Of a stretch of 64,000 nt of DNA, positions 63,928 to 64,000 are shown piece after piece. Source of the stretch: Collimonas sp. OK242. Its GTDB lineage: Bacteria > Pseudomonadota > Gammaproteobacteria > Burkholderiales > Burkholderiaceae_D. The stretch spans positions 62,001 to 126,000 of the forward strand of contig NZ_FNOR01000005.1 in the NCBI RefSeq assembly GCF_900107095.1, given 5' to 3'. The notes below the pieces were generated by a model, which worked only from the letters and a program-made list of their open reading frames with translations, did no database searches and was not told the origin of the DNA. The position numbers and the translations under genes are program-made. The stretch's first letter is position 1. The number at the start of each line of letters is the position of its first letter.

Positions 63928-64000
63928 GGTTTTTCTCAATGGTTAGGGAGAGAGACTAGAATACCGGCAAGGTTTCATGGGCGCTGTCGCGCAGGGTTTT

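Overview
The window reads as chromosomal DNA of a betaproteobacterium, most likely of the family Oxalobacteraceae (a Collimonas- or Herbaspirillum-like organism). This is inferred from moderate-to-high GC, the tight order amgK-murU beside lptD-surA-pdxA-rsmA, split pntAA/pntAB subunits, DUF2145 and DUF4148 proteins, and Nudix-MnmA coupling. No species-level call can be made from the sequence alone. I found no rRNA gene, intact tRNA gene, CRISPR array, integrase, transposase or prophage.

Layout. 1-4.1 kb is accessory-looking: the end of a possible transport-auxiliary lipoprotein gene, a two-gene secreted module ending in a DUF2145 protein, a broken tRNA-Gly-like piece, and small secreted proteins of unknown role. 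4.2-9.4 kb holds a polysaccharide deacetylase and an IclR-headed operon joining a polar amino-acid ABC importer to a formimidoylglutamase-type ureohydrolase. 9.6-22.8 kb is a mixed set: FkbM methyltransferase, two GNAT proteins, two chemoreceptors, a TetR/MFS efflux pair, a CPA2 antiporter, a YncE-like propeller and a lipoprotein. 22.8-30.3 kb holds a purine permease with a possibly structured leader, a hemerythrin-like protein, an M29-type aminopeptidase, a 2-hydroxyacid dehydrogenase, a LivK-type binding protein and a tyrosine phosphatase. 30.4-41.2 kb is envelope biology: secreted M13 and M1 peptidases, GlsB, a DUF3761-like protein, a cytochrome b561/YceI/YceI operon, and a SulP transporter paired with a SecD-head-like periplasmic protein.

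41.4-46.2 kb is a four-gene aromatic-acid-type efflux operon (outer membrane factor, FUSC, DUF1656, HlyD). 46.4-64 kb is core housekeeping: mnmA-nudix, the proton-translocating transhydrogenase genes with panD lying between subunits, a run of amgK-murU-pepP-HAD-ubiH, then the divergent lptD-surA-pdxA-rsmA cluster and gloA.

How it fits together. The right-hand third links envelope biogenesis (LptD, SurA), peptidoglycan recycling (AmgK, MurU) and cofactor supply (PdxA, PanD, UbiH, NADPH from Pnt). The left two thirds are adaptive: uptake, efflux, chemotaxis and extracytoplasmic hydrolysis. I do not see one clearly new multi-gene system. The best leads are the DUF2145 module (a possible permuted papain-fold hydrolase), the leader RNA before the purine permease, panD inside the pnt genes, the transporter-plus-HutG operon, and the SulP/SecD-head pair.
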